In this document: piece after piece, positions 1 through 8,674 of the stretch | Numbering within the stretch: the stretch's first letter is position 1 | Layout: each line of letters begins with the position of its first letter | Source of the DNA: Pseudomonas sp. JUb42 | GTDB lineage: Bacteria > Pseudomonadota > Gammaproteobacteria > Pseudomonadales > Pseudomonadaceae | Reading direction: 5' to 3' | Assembly: GCF_024807945.1 (NCBI RefSeq) | Contig: NZ_JANUFD010000004.1 | Coordinates: 1-64,000, forward strand | Length of the DNA stretch: 64,000 nucleotides | Notes under the pieces: model-generated | Databases searched by the model: none | Told to the model about the DNA's origin: nothing | Seen by the model: only the letters and a program-made list of their open reading frames with translations | Translations under genes and position numbers: made by a program

Positions 1-33
1 AGTGACGTGTGACATGACGATGCTCCGAATAGT

Positions 34-69
34 GACTCCTGTGAAAGTCTAGAGCCGTTCACAGGAGTC
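34..69. repeat. 12-bp perfect inverted repeat
   Basis: GACTCCTGTGAA at 34-45 is repeated in inverse orientation at 58-69 with a 12-base spacer. It lies downstream of ligD on the minus strand. There is no T-run after either arm, so it is not a standard intrinsic terminator, although it could act as an RNA 3' end stabiliser. It does not match the REPIN families seen elsewhere in the window. Confidence 0.6.
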
Positions 70-108
70 GAGCCGGGGGAACCATTTCATTAGATGACTC
101 CCCTGCCA

Positions 109-159
109 AGTGTTTGCGGCGCGACAGCTCGGCGCCTTGTCGGCGGGACGGCTCCCACA
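109..159 (+). repeat. Dispersed ~50-bp repeat, copy A
   Basis: This stretch resembles 45272-45323: both begin AGTGTTTGC, share GACAGC and CGGCG at the same offsets, and end CTCCCACA. The motif just around its left end (100-116) recurs with one mismatch at 49484-49500. Both other copies directly follow a REPIN. It is probably a degenerate intergenic repeat; no coding role is visible. Confidence 0.4.
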
Positions 160-202
160 TTATTCGCACCCCCGATATCCCTTTTTTGGAGTTCACCCGA
201 TG

Positions 203-2761
203 TCAGGACTCCAGCTTCGCCAACAACTTCTTGGTCAGCCGCTGCCGATTCTGATACCCCGCCCACGGATCACCCTTGAGCCCCTGCAAGCGCTCCTGCA
301 GATTGCCCACATGCCATTGCCGTGCCGAGCGCAGCCCGGACAGTTCATCCCGGCTGATCGGCACCGATACCGGCAGCCCCGGCCGGGCACGTACCGAATA
401 GGCGACCACAGTGCTGGCGCCGCGGGTATTGCGCAGGTAGTCGATAAAGATTTTGCCGACGCGGTTTTTCGGCCCGGAGGTGGCGGTAAAGCGTTCGGGC
501 AACTGGCGGGTCATGAATTCGGCGATGGCCTTGGCAAAGGCCTTGACCGTCTCCCAGTCGGCCTGCCGGGCCAGGGGCACAATGATGTGCATGCCCTTGC
601 CGCCACTGGTCTTGAGGAATGACTGCAAGCCAAGCTCATCCAGCACCGCGAGGACCATCTGTGTGGCTTCGATCATGCTGCGCCAGGGCAGGTCGGGATC
701 GGGGTCCAGGTCGAGGACCATCTGGTCCGGGGTTTCGGTCTTGTCGTGGGTAGCACCCCAGGTATGCAATTCGATGGCGCCCATCTGCGCCGCCCCGACC
801 AGGGCCTCTAAGCTATCGACCTCCATCAACCGCGCGTGACCGGGATCGAGGCCGGGCTCCAGTTGCTTGATATGGGGGATCGCCAGGCGCTCGGAGTGCT
901 TCTGGAAAAACTGCTCGCCGCCAACGCCTTCGGGGCAACGCAGCAACGCCACCGGCCGCTGTTTGAGGAACGGCAGGATCCACTCGGCAATGGCTTCATA
1001 AAATTGCGCCAGCTCGACCTTGTACACGCCGCTTTCCTTGTCGATGACCCGCTCGGGGTGGCTGATATCAACCCCCGCCACCCTGGCCTTGCCTTTGGCT
1101 ACAGGTTTGGTCGTCGGAGCAGCCTTGGCTTTAGCCGAACTGGCCGCCGCCGCTTTCGGCTTGGCGTGGGACGGCCGCTCATGACTGACCTGACTGACCG
1201 GCTTGTCGCTGCGCAGGCCGATAAATACGGCGTGGCGAATGATATTGTCTTGGGTCCACTGGGCGAATTCCGCTTCGCAAATCAGCTTGGGCTCGATCCA
1301 GTGCACCCCCCGGCTCTGGGCGGCGGTGAGTTTGTTCGTCAGAGGCGAAGCATCACGCTGCAACGGCTGCATCTGTGCCAGCAACTGCTTGAGGGTGGTT
1401 TCGCTGAAGCCGGTGCCGACCCGCCCGGCGTAAACCAGTTCGTCCTCAGCGTCATCAGCAGTGACCGCCAGCAACAGTGCGCCAAAACCACTGCGGCTGC
1501 CTTGGGGCTGGGTATAGCCGATGATCACAAACTCCTGACGCAGGCGGCATTTGAGCTTGATCCAGTCCGGGCTGCGGCGGGACTGATAGACGCTGCCGGG
1601 GCGCTTGCCGATCACCCCTTCCAGGCCCATGGCGCTGGCACTCTCGACGATGTCCCGATGCCCGGCGCGGAAGGTGTCGGAGAAACGCAGCAAGCGGCTG
1701 CGTTGATGATCGAGCAGTTGCTTGAGGGCATCGCGGCGCTGTTCCAGAGGGGTTTCGCGCAGGTCCTGGCCGCTGAGAAACGGCAGGTCGAACAGGTAGT
1801 AGACAATGTCCTTACTGCGGCCGATATCCAGGGCATTTTGCAGGCCTTGGAAATCCGGCAAGCCGTCGTCGTTGAGCAGGACCATCTCGCCATCAAGCCA
1901 GGTATCTTCCAGGCCCATGGCCGCCAGCGCCTTGACCTGCATGGGCAGGCGGTCGGTCCAGTCGTTGCCGTTGCGACTGAACACCCGCACTTCCTTGCCC
2001 TTGATCCGGGTCAGCAGGCGGTAGCCATCGAACTTGATCTCGTAGAGCCAGTCATCGCCTGCGGGCTCGTCCATCAGCGTGGCCAGTTGCGGGGCGAGGG
2101 TTTCCGGCACGCCATCGGCATTTTTCTTCTTCGGCGCAACAGCCTTGGGCTTCGGTTTAGCAGCCTTGGCTTTTTTCGTTTCACCCTTCACTTCGCCCAC
2201 CAATGCGCCGCTGATCACGCTTCGCGGCTGCTCGACCAGGATGTCGTACTCAGCAGCAGGCCGGGCCACCTCATCTTTTTCCTTGATCAGCAGCCACTGT
2301 TCCTTGTCGCCGCTGCCCTTGAGATGGGTACGCACCAATGCCCATTCGCCCGTGAGTTTTTCGCCGATCAGGGTGAACTTGAGCTTGCCAGCCTTATAGG
2401 TCTGCCGAGGGTCGCCATGGGGCTGCCAGATGCCGCGATCCCAGACAATCACGTCGCCGCCACCGTACTGGCCCTTGGGAATGCTGCCCTCAAAACTGGC
2501 GTAACCCAGCGGATGATCTTCCACATGCACGGCCAGGCGCTTGTTGCTCGGGTCCAGACTCGGGCCCTTGGGCACCGCCCAGCTCTTCAGGGTGCCGTCC
2601 AGTTCCAGGCGAAAGTCATAGTGCAGGTGGCTGGCATCGTGTTTCTGAATCACGAAGCTCAGGGACTTGTTCTTGCCCGCGCCCCTGGCCGGGGCTTCCG
2701 GCGGTTCGGCGGTGAGGGTGAAGTTGCGTTTGCGGGTGTACTCGCTGTCGGTACTGGCCAT
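203..2761 (-). CDS. ligD: DNA ligase D (NHEJ phosphoesterase-ligase-polymerase)
   Basis: Multifunctional ATP-dependent ligase of bacterial non-homologous end joining. The 852 residues hold three modules in the usual Pseudomonas order. The 3'-phosphoesterase is at about 30-180 (metal/catalytic residues H41, H47, D49, R51, H83). The ligase core is at about 225-525, with the lysine of motif I (KFDGYR) at K243. After a Lys/Ala-rich linker (about 530-562) comes the primase-type polymerase at 563-852, with its metal-binding DLD around 684-686. It ends and repairs breaks together with Ku, whose gene lies 18 bases upstream on the same strand, so the two are probably one operon. Length and motifs are complete. 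The start at 2761 gives the full phosphoesterase leader. Confidence 0.97.
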   Translation of the reverse strand: MASTDSEYTRKRNFTLTAEPPEAPARGAGKNKSLSFVIQKHDASHLHYDFRLELDGTLKSWAVPKGPSLDPSNKRLAVHVEDHPLGYASFEGSIPKGQYGGGDVIVWDRGIWQPHGDPRQTYKAGKLKFTLIGEKLTGEWALVRTHLKGSGDKEQWLLIKEKDEVARPAAEYDILVEQPRSVISGALVGEVKGETKKAKAAKPKPKAVAPKKKNADGVPETLAPQLATLMDEPAGDDWLYEIKFDGYRLLTRIKGKEVRVFSRNGNDWTDRLPMQVKALAAMGLEDTWLDGEMVLLNDDGLPDFQGLQNALDIGRSKDIVYYLFDLPFLSGQDLRETPLEQRRDALKQLLDHQRSRLLRFSDTFRAGHRDIVESASAMGLEGVIGKRPGSVYQSRRSPDWIKLKCRLRQEFVIIGYTQPQGSRSGFGALLLAVTADDAEDELVYAGRVGTGFSETTLKQLLAQMQPLQRDASPLTNKLTAAQSRGVHWIEPKLICEAEFAQWTQDNIIRHAVFIGLRSDKPVSQVSHERPSHAKPKAAAASSAKAKAAPTTKPVAKGKARVAGVDISHPERVIDKESGVYKVELAQFYEAIAEWILPFLKQRPVALLRCPEGVGGEQFFQKHSERLAIPHIKQLEPGLDPGHARLMEVDSLEALVGAAQMGAIELHTWGATHDKTETPDQMVLDLDPDPDLPWRSMIEATQMVLAVLDELGLQSFLKTSGGKGMHIIVPLARQADWETVKAFAKAIAEFMTRQLPERFTATSGPKNRVGKIFIDYLRNTRGASTVVAYSVRARPGLPVSVPISRDELSGLRSARQWHVGNLQERLQGLKGDPWAGYQNRQRLTKKLLAKLES

Positions 2762-2779
2762 GATCGACTGCCTCCGTGC

Positions 2780-3667
2780 CTAGGATGCCTTGCGGGTTTT
2801 GCGTGGAGTCGCAGCAGGTTTGACAGGCGCCTTTTTCGCCTTGGTCTTGCTCGCCGCCGAGGTCTTTTTGGCGCTGCTTTTGCCCGCCAGGCTGCGCTTG
2901 AGCAGCTCGGTAAGGTCGATGACATCGGCGCTTTTGCGCTCTTGCTCACCGCCATCGCCCTCCACGTCCTCGATCTTGCCTTCCCGGGCCTTGGTCTCCA
3001 CCAGTTCCTTGATCTTCTCCTGGAAGGTATCGATGTAATCCTCGGGCTGCCAGTCGGCGCTCATATCGGTGACCAGACGCTTGGCCATGTCCCGCTCGCT
3101 TTTGCTCAGGGTCACGTCGGTCACCGCGTCGGTCAGTTCCAGGCTGTCGAGGGTGCGCACTTCGGCGGGCCAGCGCAGCATCACCAGGACCATGGCCGAC
3201 TCCAGTGGCATCACCGCCGCCAGGTGTTGGCGGGTATGCAGGACCACATTGGCAAGGGCGACTTTTTTCGTATCCAGCAGGGTTTCGCGCAGCAGGGCGT
3301 AGACCTTTTCGCCGCGCTTGTCCGGGGTCAGGTAGTAGGGGGTGTCGATGTTCTGCAAGGGAATGTCCTTGCTGTCGACGAAGCCGAAGATATCGATGGT
3401 CTGGGTCGAGCGCGGGTGAGCCTTGCGAATTTCCTCTTCGCTGATGACCACATAGCGGCCCTTCTCGTACTCCACGCCCTTGACGATATTGTCCTTGGTC
3501 ACTTCCTTGCCGGTCGCCTTGTTGACCCGCTTGTAGCCCACCGGGTCCATGCTGCGCTTGTCCAGCCAGTCGAAATCCACGCCCTGGGTCGACGTGGCCG
3601 ACACCAGTGCCACGGGGATATGCACCAGACCGAAACTGATTGCGCCCTTCCAGATTGCCCGCGCCAT
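2780..3667 (-). CDS. ku: Non-homologous end joining protein Ku
   Basis: Bacterial Ku homodimer subunit that rings DNA ends and recruits LigD. The 295-residue protein opens with the family's typical MARAIWKGAISFGLV stretch. It carries the Ku core to about residue 230 and ends in a long Lys/Ala tail (about 250-295) typical of DNA-binding extensions on bacterial Ku. It is the first gene of a two-gene unit with ligD. In other bacteria this pair is mainly important in stationary phase, as general knowledge; no such promoter was identified here. A TACTCCTTTGAGG stretch (complement) just before the ATG supplies a ribosome site. Confidence 0.97.
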   Translation of the reverse strand: MARAIWKGAISFGLVHIPVALVSATSTQGVDFDWLDKRSMDPVGYKRVNKATGKEVTKDNIVKGVEYEKGRYVVISEEEIRKAHPRSTQTIDIFGFVDSKDIPLQNIDTPYYLTPDKRGEKVYALLRETLLDTKKVALANVVLHTRQHLAAVMPLESAMVLVMLRWPAEVRTLDSLELTDAVTDVTLSKSERDMAKRLVTDMSADWQPEDYIDTFQEKIKELVETKAREGKIEDVEGDGGEQERKSADVIDLTELLKRSLAGKSSAKKTSAASKTKAKKAPVKPAATPRKTRKAS

Positions 3668-3834
3668 TACCGTACTCCTTTGAGGTATTTATGAGTGACA
3701 AGGCGCTGGGCGGCAAAGTTTCGAGGCAGGTGACGACGGGTGCTCAGTGCATAAGCTAATAAGCACAAGGTATTTAAATAATAGTTTTTAGAACTTTATG
3801 ATCAATGACACGACCCTCTGTCCATGAGCCCGCC

Positions 3835-4800
3835 ATGCCTAATGTCATTCGAACTACACGAACCCGCCTGTTCCGCGCCGGGCTGCTCGCCGCCCTGGCC
3901 TGCGCCATCGCCCTGCCCGTCCAGGCCCGGGAAACTCTGCGCATCGGCTACCAGAAATCCTCGACCCTGATCACTTTACTCAAGGCCCAGGGCACCCTGG
4001 AAAAGACTTTGGGGCAGGACGGTATCGACGTCACCTGGCATGAGTTCGCCAGTGGCTTGCCGTTGCTGGAAGCGCTGAATATCGGCAACGTCGATATCAG
4101 TGCCGATGTGGCCGACACCGTGCCGATCTTCGCCCAGGCGGCCCAGGCAAAATTGACTTACTTTGCCGAAGAATCGCCCTCCCCCAGCGCCCAGGCCATC
4201 GTCGTGCCCAAGGATTCGCCGATCCAGCAGCTGGCAGATTTGAAGGGCAAGAAAGTCGCCGTAACCAAGGCGGCGGGCACCCATTACCTGTTGATCGCCG
4301 CCTTGAACAAGGCCGGGCTGAAGTTTTCCGATATCCAGCCCGCCTACCTGTCACCGGCTGACGGCCGTGCGGCCTTTGAAAACAACAAGGTCGATGCCTG
4401 GGTGACCTGGGAACCCTTCCTGACCAGCGTGCAGCGCCAGTTGCCGACCCGCACCTTGGCTGATGGCACAGGCCTGGCCAGCTACAAGCGCTATTACCTG
4501 ACCAGCAATGACTACGCCAAGGCCCACCCCGAAGTGTTGAAGCGGGTGTACGAGCAATTACATCAGGCCGGCGCCTGGATCAAGGCCAACCCCAAGGACG
4601 CCGCCCAGGTGTTGGGGCCGTTGTGGGGCAACCTTGATACCGCCACCGTAGAGGCCGCCAATGCCCATCGCAGCTACCAGGTAGAACCGGTCAAGGCTGA
4701 CCAGTTGGGCGAACAGCAGAAGATTGCCGATGCCTTCTTCGCCGCAGGGCTGCTGCCCAAGGCGGTGGATGCCAAGGATGTGCAGATCTGGAAGCCGTAA
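3835..4800 (+). CDS. Aliphatic sulfonate ABC transporter substrate-binding protein (SsuA-like)
   Basis: Periplasmic binding protein of the SsuA/TauA family. A signal peptide runs from residue 1 to about 31 (basic start RTTRTRLFR, hydrophobic core, cleavage after PVQA). The mature part starts with ETLRIGYQKSSTL, the family's hallmark first strand, and shows the LKGKKVAV and TWEPF segments of the two lobes. The start at 3835 is preferred over an in-frame ATG at 3805 because it places the basic region first. No permease or ATPase gene adjoins it, so it is an orphan that must share a membrane module encoded elsewhere. A sulfonate monooxygenase lies at 22968. Substrate specificity is inferred from the family only. 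Confidence 0.88.
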   Translation: MPNVIRTTRTRLFRAGLLAALACAIALPVQARETLRIGYQKSSTLITLLKAQGTLEKTLGQDGIDVTWHEFASGLPLLEALNIGNVDISADVADTVPIFAQAAQAKLTYFAEESPSPSAQAIVVPKDSPIQQLADLKGKKVAVTKAAGTHYLLIAALNKAGLKFSDIQPAYLSPADGRAAFENNKVDAWVTWEPFLTSVQRQLPTRTLADGTGLASYKRYYLTSNDYAKAHPEVLKRVYEQLHQAGAWIKANPKDAAQVLGPLWGNLDTATVEAANAHRSYQVEPVKADQLGEQQKIADAFFAAGLLPKAVDAKDVQIWKP

Positions 4801-4821
4801 CAGGGAATAAAGCGAACACCC

Positions 4822-4913
4822 TGTGGGAGCGGATTCATCCGCGAAGAGGCCAATACATTCGATAGAACTCTATCGCCTGAAATACCGCTTTCGCGGATGA
4901 ATCCGCTCCCACA
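4822..4913. repeat. REPIN, family A variant
   Basis: Two inverted arms, TGTGGGAGCGGATTCATCCG and its complement, flank a variable centre of about 45 bases. The arm has GGATTCATCC where other family A copies have GAATTCATTC, with compensating changes in both arms. It lies between two converging genes. Confidence 0.88.
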
Positions 4914-4922
4914 TAAGAACCA

Positions 4923-6257
4923 TCAACCGTCGACTTTATCCAGCGTGCGCAGCTTCTGCGGCAACGCCCACAACAGCAGCGCCGCAGCCACCAGACTGGC
5001 AACGCCAATCACATACAGCGCCGGTGTGGTGCTGCCAGTCAGGTCCTTAATACTGCCGACCATCACCGGGCTGACAATCCCGCCGAACTGACCCAGCGTA
5101 TTGATCACCGCAATCCCGCCCGCGGCACCGGCGCCCGCACCGGCCAGCAGTTTTGGCGGCAAGGCCCAGAAGGCCGGGATGGAAGCGACGATACCGGTGC
5201 CCATCAGGGCCAGAGCAACGATCAGGAAGGTGGTGTGCTGGGCAAAGATCCCGGCGCTGAAGAAACCGATCGCACCGATCACCACCAGGCCACAGACAAA
5301 CTTGCGTCGCTCACCGCTGGCATCGGACAAGCGCCCAACCACCACCATGCTGATCGCCCCGCAGATATACGGCACGGCGGTTAGCAGGCCAATGATCACC
5401 GGGCTCTCGGTGCCGGCGCTGCGAATCAGCTGCGGCGCCCAGAAGTTCAGTCCGTAGGATGCCACCTGGATCAGGAAGTAGATCAGCCCGAGCATCAGGA
5501 AGCCCGGCAGTTTCAAGGCCGCCAGCAGCGAGCCACCCTTGTGCGGTTCATGATGGGCGATACGGCTGGCCAGGTAGGTTTTCTCTTCGTTGGTCAACCA
5601 ATGGGCATCGGTGACCTTGTCCTTCAAGACCAGCAACACCAGCAGACCCAGACCGACGCAAGGCACGCCGCCGAGCAGGAACAGCCAGTGCCAGCCGCGC
5701 ATGTTCATCACCCCGTCCAGATGCCCCAGCACCAGACCAGACAATGGCGCACCGACCAACCCGGCAAAAGCCGAAGCCAGGAACAGCATGGAAGTGATGC
5801 GACCGCGGTAGTGCTGCGGGAACCACAGGGTCAGGTAATACAGCACGCCGGGAGCAAAACCGGCTTCCATCGCGCCGATGATGAAACGCAGGCCGTAGAA
5901 CTGCCACTCGCTGTTGACGAATACCATCAAGGCCGTGGCCACGCCCCAGGACATCATGATCCGGGCAATCCAGCGCCGCGCGCCGACCTTGTACAGCATC
6001 ATGTTGCTCGGCACTTCGAACAGTACATAACCGACCACGAACAACCCGGCGCCCAGGCCATAAGCGGTGTCGCTCAGGCTCAGGTCAGCCTGCAACTGGA
6101 ACTTGGCGAAGCTGATATTGATGCGGTCGAAGAAGGCGAACAGATAACAGACCATGATCAACGGCATCAGTCGCCAGGCGACTTTGCTGATCAGGGCTTT
6201 TTCGGCACTTATTATTTGTGCGGGGGTGCTGTCCGCAGTTAATACAGAAATGGTCAT
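4923..6257 (-). CDS. MFS transporter, anion:cation symporter (ACS) family
   Basis: Inner-membrane carrier with about 12 membrane segments in 444 residues. The first helix carries LMPLIMVCYLFAFFDRINI, the conserved DR(I/V)N signature of the ACS family that takes up organic anions such as tartrate, phthalate or glucarate. The start at 6257 has a GGAG ribosome site; the longer reading frame to 6329 has none. It is the last gene of a same-strand series with the HMG-CoA-lyase family gene (gap 103 bases) and the CoA-transferase gene, so it probably imports the acid those enzymes degrade. The exact substrate cannot be read from the sequence. Confidence 0.88.
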   Translation of the reverse strand: MTISVLTADSTPAQIISAEKALISKVAWRLMPLIMVCYLFAFFDRINISFAKFQLQADLSLSDTAYGLGAGLFVVGYVLFEVPSNMMLYKVGARRWIARIMMSWGVATALMVFVNSEWQFYGLRFIIGAMEAGFAPGVLYYLTLWFPQHYRGRITSMLFLASAFAGLVGAPLSGLVLGHLDGVMNMRGWHWLFLLGGVPCVGLGLLVLLVLKDKVTDAHWLTNEEKTYLASRIAHHEPHKGGSLLAALKLPGFLMLGLIYFLIQVASYGLNFWAPQLIRSAGTESPVIIGLLTAVPYICGAISMVVVGRLSDASGERRKFVCGLVVIGAIGFFSAGIFAQHTTFLIVALALMGTGIVASIPAFWALPPKLLAGAGAGAAGGIAVINTLGQFGGIVSPVMVGSIKDLTGSTTPALYVIGVASLVAAALLLWALPQKLRTLDKVDG

Positions 6258-6360
6258 TGCTGGGTCTCCAGACGGACTTCCCGTGGGGGTCCGATTGTTT
6301 TTGTTGTCTGGGTTGATGATCAGGTACACACAACCAAGGGAGCCGCTCCTACGATCGGTC

Positions 6361-7305
6361 CTACAGGAGGTTCATCACATCGTCAGGTGCCGGATGCAGA
6401 TCGCAATTACGCCCCGCCTTGGCCACTTGCCCCGGCATTTCGTGGCCGAGCAGCGTGGGCAATCGACGCGACATCGCGAGCAGATGGGGCAGATCGATTC
6501 CGGTAGCAATGCCCATCTCCTCGCACAGGTTCACCAAGTCCTCGGTACAGATATTCCCCGAAGCACCGGGCGCGAAAGGACAGCCGCCAAGACCGCCGAG
6601 TGACGCATCGAAACGCCGCGCACCGGCCTCATAAGCCGCCAGCACATTACTCAGGCCCAGGCCACGGGTGTTGTGGAAATGCAGGGTCAGTCGCGAGGCA
6701 GGCACCTGGCTCAGCACGCGCTGCACCAGTTGGTAGACCTGGCGCGGATTGGCCATACCGGTGGTGTCGGCGAGGCTGATGCCGTCGACGCCCAGTTCCT
6801 GATAGGCATCGACAATCTGCATCACCCGGTCTTCGCTGATCTTGCCTTCAAAGGGGCAACCGAAGGTGGTGGCAATCGACGCGTTCAGGCTCAGGGTCGT
6901 GCCCCGGGCCAGGCTGACAACATCACCGAACGCTGCCAGGGACTGCTCGCAGCGCATGCGCATATTGGCCAGGTTGTGGGTCTGGCTGGCGGACATTACC
7001 AGGTTCAACTCATCAGCCCCGGCAGCGATGGCCCGTTCGGCGCCCTTGAGGTTGGGGATCAACGCAACGTAAATCACCCCCGGCTGACGCTGGATGCCGC
7101 GAAACACTTCGTCACCATCACGCAGGGCCGGAATGGCCTTGGGCGAGACGAATGAACCGGCTTCGATACGGGAAAATCCGGCCAGGGACAACTGATCGAT
7201 CAAGGCGATCTTGTCGGCGGTCTCGACCCACTGAGGTTCGATCTGCAAGCCGTCCCGTGGGGCGACTTCCTGGACGATCAGGCGTTGGGAAAAGTCATTG
7301 ATCAT
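6361..7305 (-). CDS. Hydroxymethylglutaryl-CoA lyase family protein
   Basis: A 314-residue TIM-barrel lyase of the HMGL-like family. It opens with VQEVAPRDGLQ, where the R and D are catalytic/metal residues. It has the HFHNTRGLG metal-binding histidines and the flexible-loop signature GLGGCPFAPGASGN containing the catalytic cysteine. Family members cleave 3-hydroxy-3-methylglutaryl-CoA to acetoacetate and acetyl-CoA, or citramalyl-CoA to pyruvate and acetyl-CoA. Its first codon overlaps the last codon of the CoA-transferase gene by four bases (ATGA), so they are translationally coupled. There is no leucine-degradation (liu) gene nearby, which argues for a dedicated pathway for a free acid rather than for leucine breakdown. 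Confidence 0.92.
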   Translation of the reverse strand: MINDFSQRLIVQEVAPRDGLQIEPQWVETADKIALIDQLSLAGFSRIEAGSFVSPKAIPALRDGDEVFRGIQRQPGVIYVALIPNLKGAERAIAAGADELNLVMSASQTHNLANMRMRCEQSLAAFGDVVSLARGTTLSLNASIATTFGCPFEGKISEDRVMQIVDAYQELGVDGISLADTTGMANPRQVYQLVQRVLSQVPASRLTLHFHNTRGLGLSNVLAAYEAGARRFDASLGGLGGCPFAPGASGNICTEDLVNLCEEMGIATGIDLPHLLAMSRRLPTLLGHEMPGQVAKAGRNCDLHPAPDDVMNLL

Positions 7306-8495
7306 TGCACCACCCCCTCACGTTTCAGACGCTCGATATCGAGCTCGGTCAGACCCAGGCCATTGAGCACGCTGTCGGTGTGCTGGCCCAGGCTCGGCCC
7401 CTGCCAATTGACCTGGCCCGGCGTCTCGGACAGCTTGGGCACGATGCCCGGCATCTTCACCGCCGCGCCGCCGGGCAGTTGCGCGTCAAGCAGCATGTCC
7501 CGGGCCTGGTAGTGCGGGTCGGCGACGATATCGGCCACCGAATAGATTCGCCCGGCTGGCACTTCGGCCTGTTCCAGGGCCTGCAAGACCACGTCGATAG
7601 GCTGGCTGGAAGTCCAGTCGGCAATGGCCTGATCGAGCAGGTCGCTCTGCCGGGCGCGGCCGTCGTTGTGGGCGAACTCCGGGTTATCGCCCAGATCGTC
7701 GCGACCGATGACCTGCATCAGGCGCTTGAAGATCGGGTCGCTGTTCCCGGCAATCACCACATAGGCACCGTCGGCGGTCGGATAGGTATTGGACGGTGCG
7801 ATACCCGGCAAGGCGCCGCCGCTGCGCTCACGCACATGGCCGAGCATGTCGTATTCGGGGATCAGGCTTTCCATCAGGTTGAACACGCTTTCAGCCAGGG
7901 ACACATCGACAATCTGCCCGTCGCCCTGGCCGGTCTTGACCCGCAGCAGGGACATCAGCGCGCCCATCACCGCATGCATCGACGCCAGGGAATCGCCGAG
8001 GCTGACGCCCACCCGGGCCGGCGGCGAACCGGGGGTGCCAGTGGTGTAGCGAATGCCGCCCATGGCCTCGCCAATGGCACCAAAACCGGGGCGATCACGG
8101 TAAGGACCGGTCTGACCATAGCCGGAAATACGTACCAGGGTCAGCTTGGGGTTGATGGCATGCAGCACATCCCAGCCCAGGCCGAGCTTTTCCAGGGCGC
8201 CGGGGCGCAGGTTCTCGATCAGCACATCGGCGCTTTCGGCCAGTTGCTTGACGATGGCAATGCCTTCGGGGGACTTGAGGTTCAGGGCCAGGGATTTTTT
8301 ATTGCGCGACTGCAAATACCACCAGAGGGACGTGCCTTCATGGAGTTTTCGCCATTTGCGAAGAGGATCGCCCTGCCCTATCGATTCGATCTTGATCACT
8401 TCGGCACCGAACTCACCCAGCAGGCGGGCGGCGAAAGGCGCCGCAATCAGGGTGCCGATCTCGATCACGCGGATGCCACTCAGGGGCGCCGTCAT
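7302..8495 (-). CDS. Family III (CaiB/BaiF) CoA-transferase
   Basis: A 397-residue class III CoA-transferase that moves CoA between carboxylic acids. It shows the N-terminal GIRVIEIGTLIAAPFAARLL segment, NLKSPEGIAIVKQLA and ENLRPGALEKLGLGW, and an Asp in the family's active-site region (GDSLA about 170). Together with the coupled HMG-CoA-lyase family gene it suggests the two-step route: acid plus succinyl-CoA gives acyl-CoA, then carbon-carbon cleavage. Human SUGCT, which activates glutarate and hydroxymethylglutarate, is in the same family. Substrate is inferred: hydroxymethylglutarate, citramalate or itaconate type acids are all possible. Confidence 0.92.
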   Translation of the reverse strand: MTAPLSGIRVIEIGTLIAAPFAARLLGEFGAEVIKIESIGQGDPLRKWRKLHEGTSLWWYLQSRNKKSLALNLKSPEGIAIVKQLAESADVLIENLRPGALEKLGLGWDVLHAINPKLTLVRISGYGQTGPYRDRPGFGAIGEAMGGIRYTTGTPGSPPARVGVSLGDSLASMHAVMGALMSLLRVKTGQGDGQIVDVSLAESVFNLMESLIPEYDMLGHVRERSGGALPGIAPSNTYPTADGAYVVIAGNSDPIFKRLMQVIGRDDLGDNPEFAHNDGRARQSDLLDQAIADWTSSQPIDVVLQALEQAEVPAGRIYSVADIVADPHYQARDMLLDAQLPGGAAVKMPGIVPKLSETPGQVNWQGPSLGQHTDSVLNGLGLTELDIERLKREGVVQ

Positions 8496-8610
8496 CTTCT
8501 GTACCTCATGTTTCTTGGAATTTGGGCCAAGACTAGAGGAACAGCATCGGGCAAAGCCAACCGTCAGTTGGCAAGGGGCGTTCGCGAAACGAGAACGCTA
8601 CCTGCTGCTG

Positions 8611-8673
8611 CCGTAGGAGCGGCTTTAGCCGCGAACCGTAAGGGCACCCTCCCGGCTAAAGCCGGTCCTACGG
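8611..8673. repeat. REPIN, family B
   Basis: Arms CCGTAGGAGCGGCTTTAGCC and GGCTAAAGCCGGTCCTACGG face each other across about 23 bases. A second copy of this family is at 26349-26403. It separates the LysR gene from the CoA-transferase operon. Confidence 0.85.
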
Positions 8674-8674
8674 T

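Noticed and set aside
836..3694. A 952-codon open frame antisense to ligD and ku
   Set aside because: It is a mirror of two clearly recognised genes in GC-rich DNA; the translation has the low-complexity Gly/Ala/Gln/His pattern of antisense frames and no domain.
4822..4913. Repeated palindromes considered as CRISPR repeats
   Set aside because: The units are isolated pairs of inverted arms scattered kilobases apart, without regular spacers or cas genes; they are REPINs.
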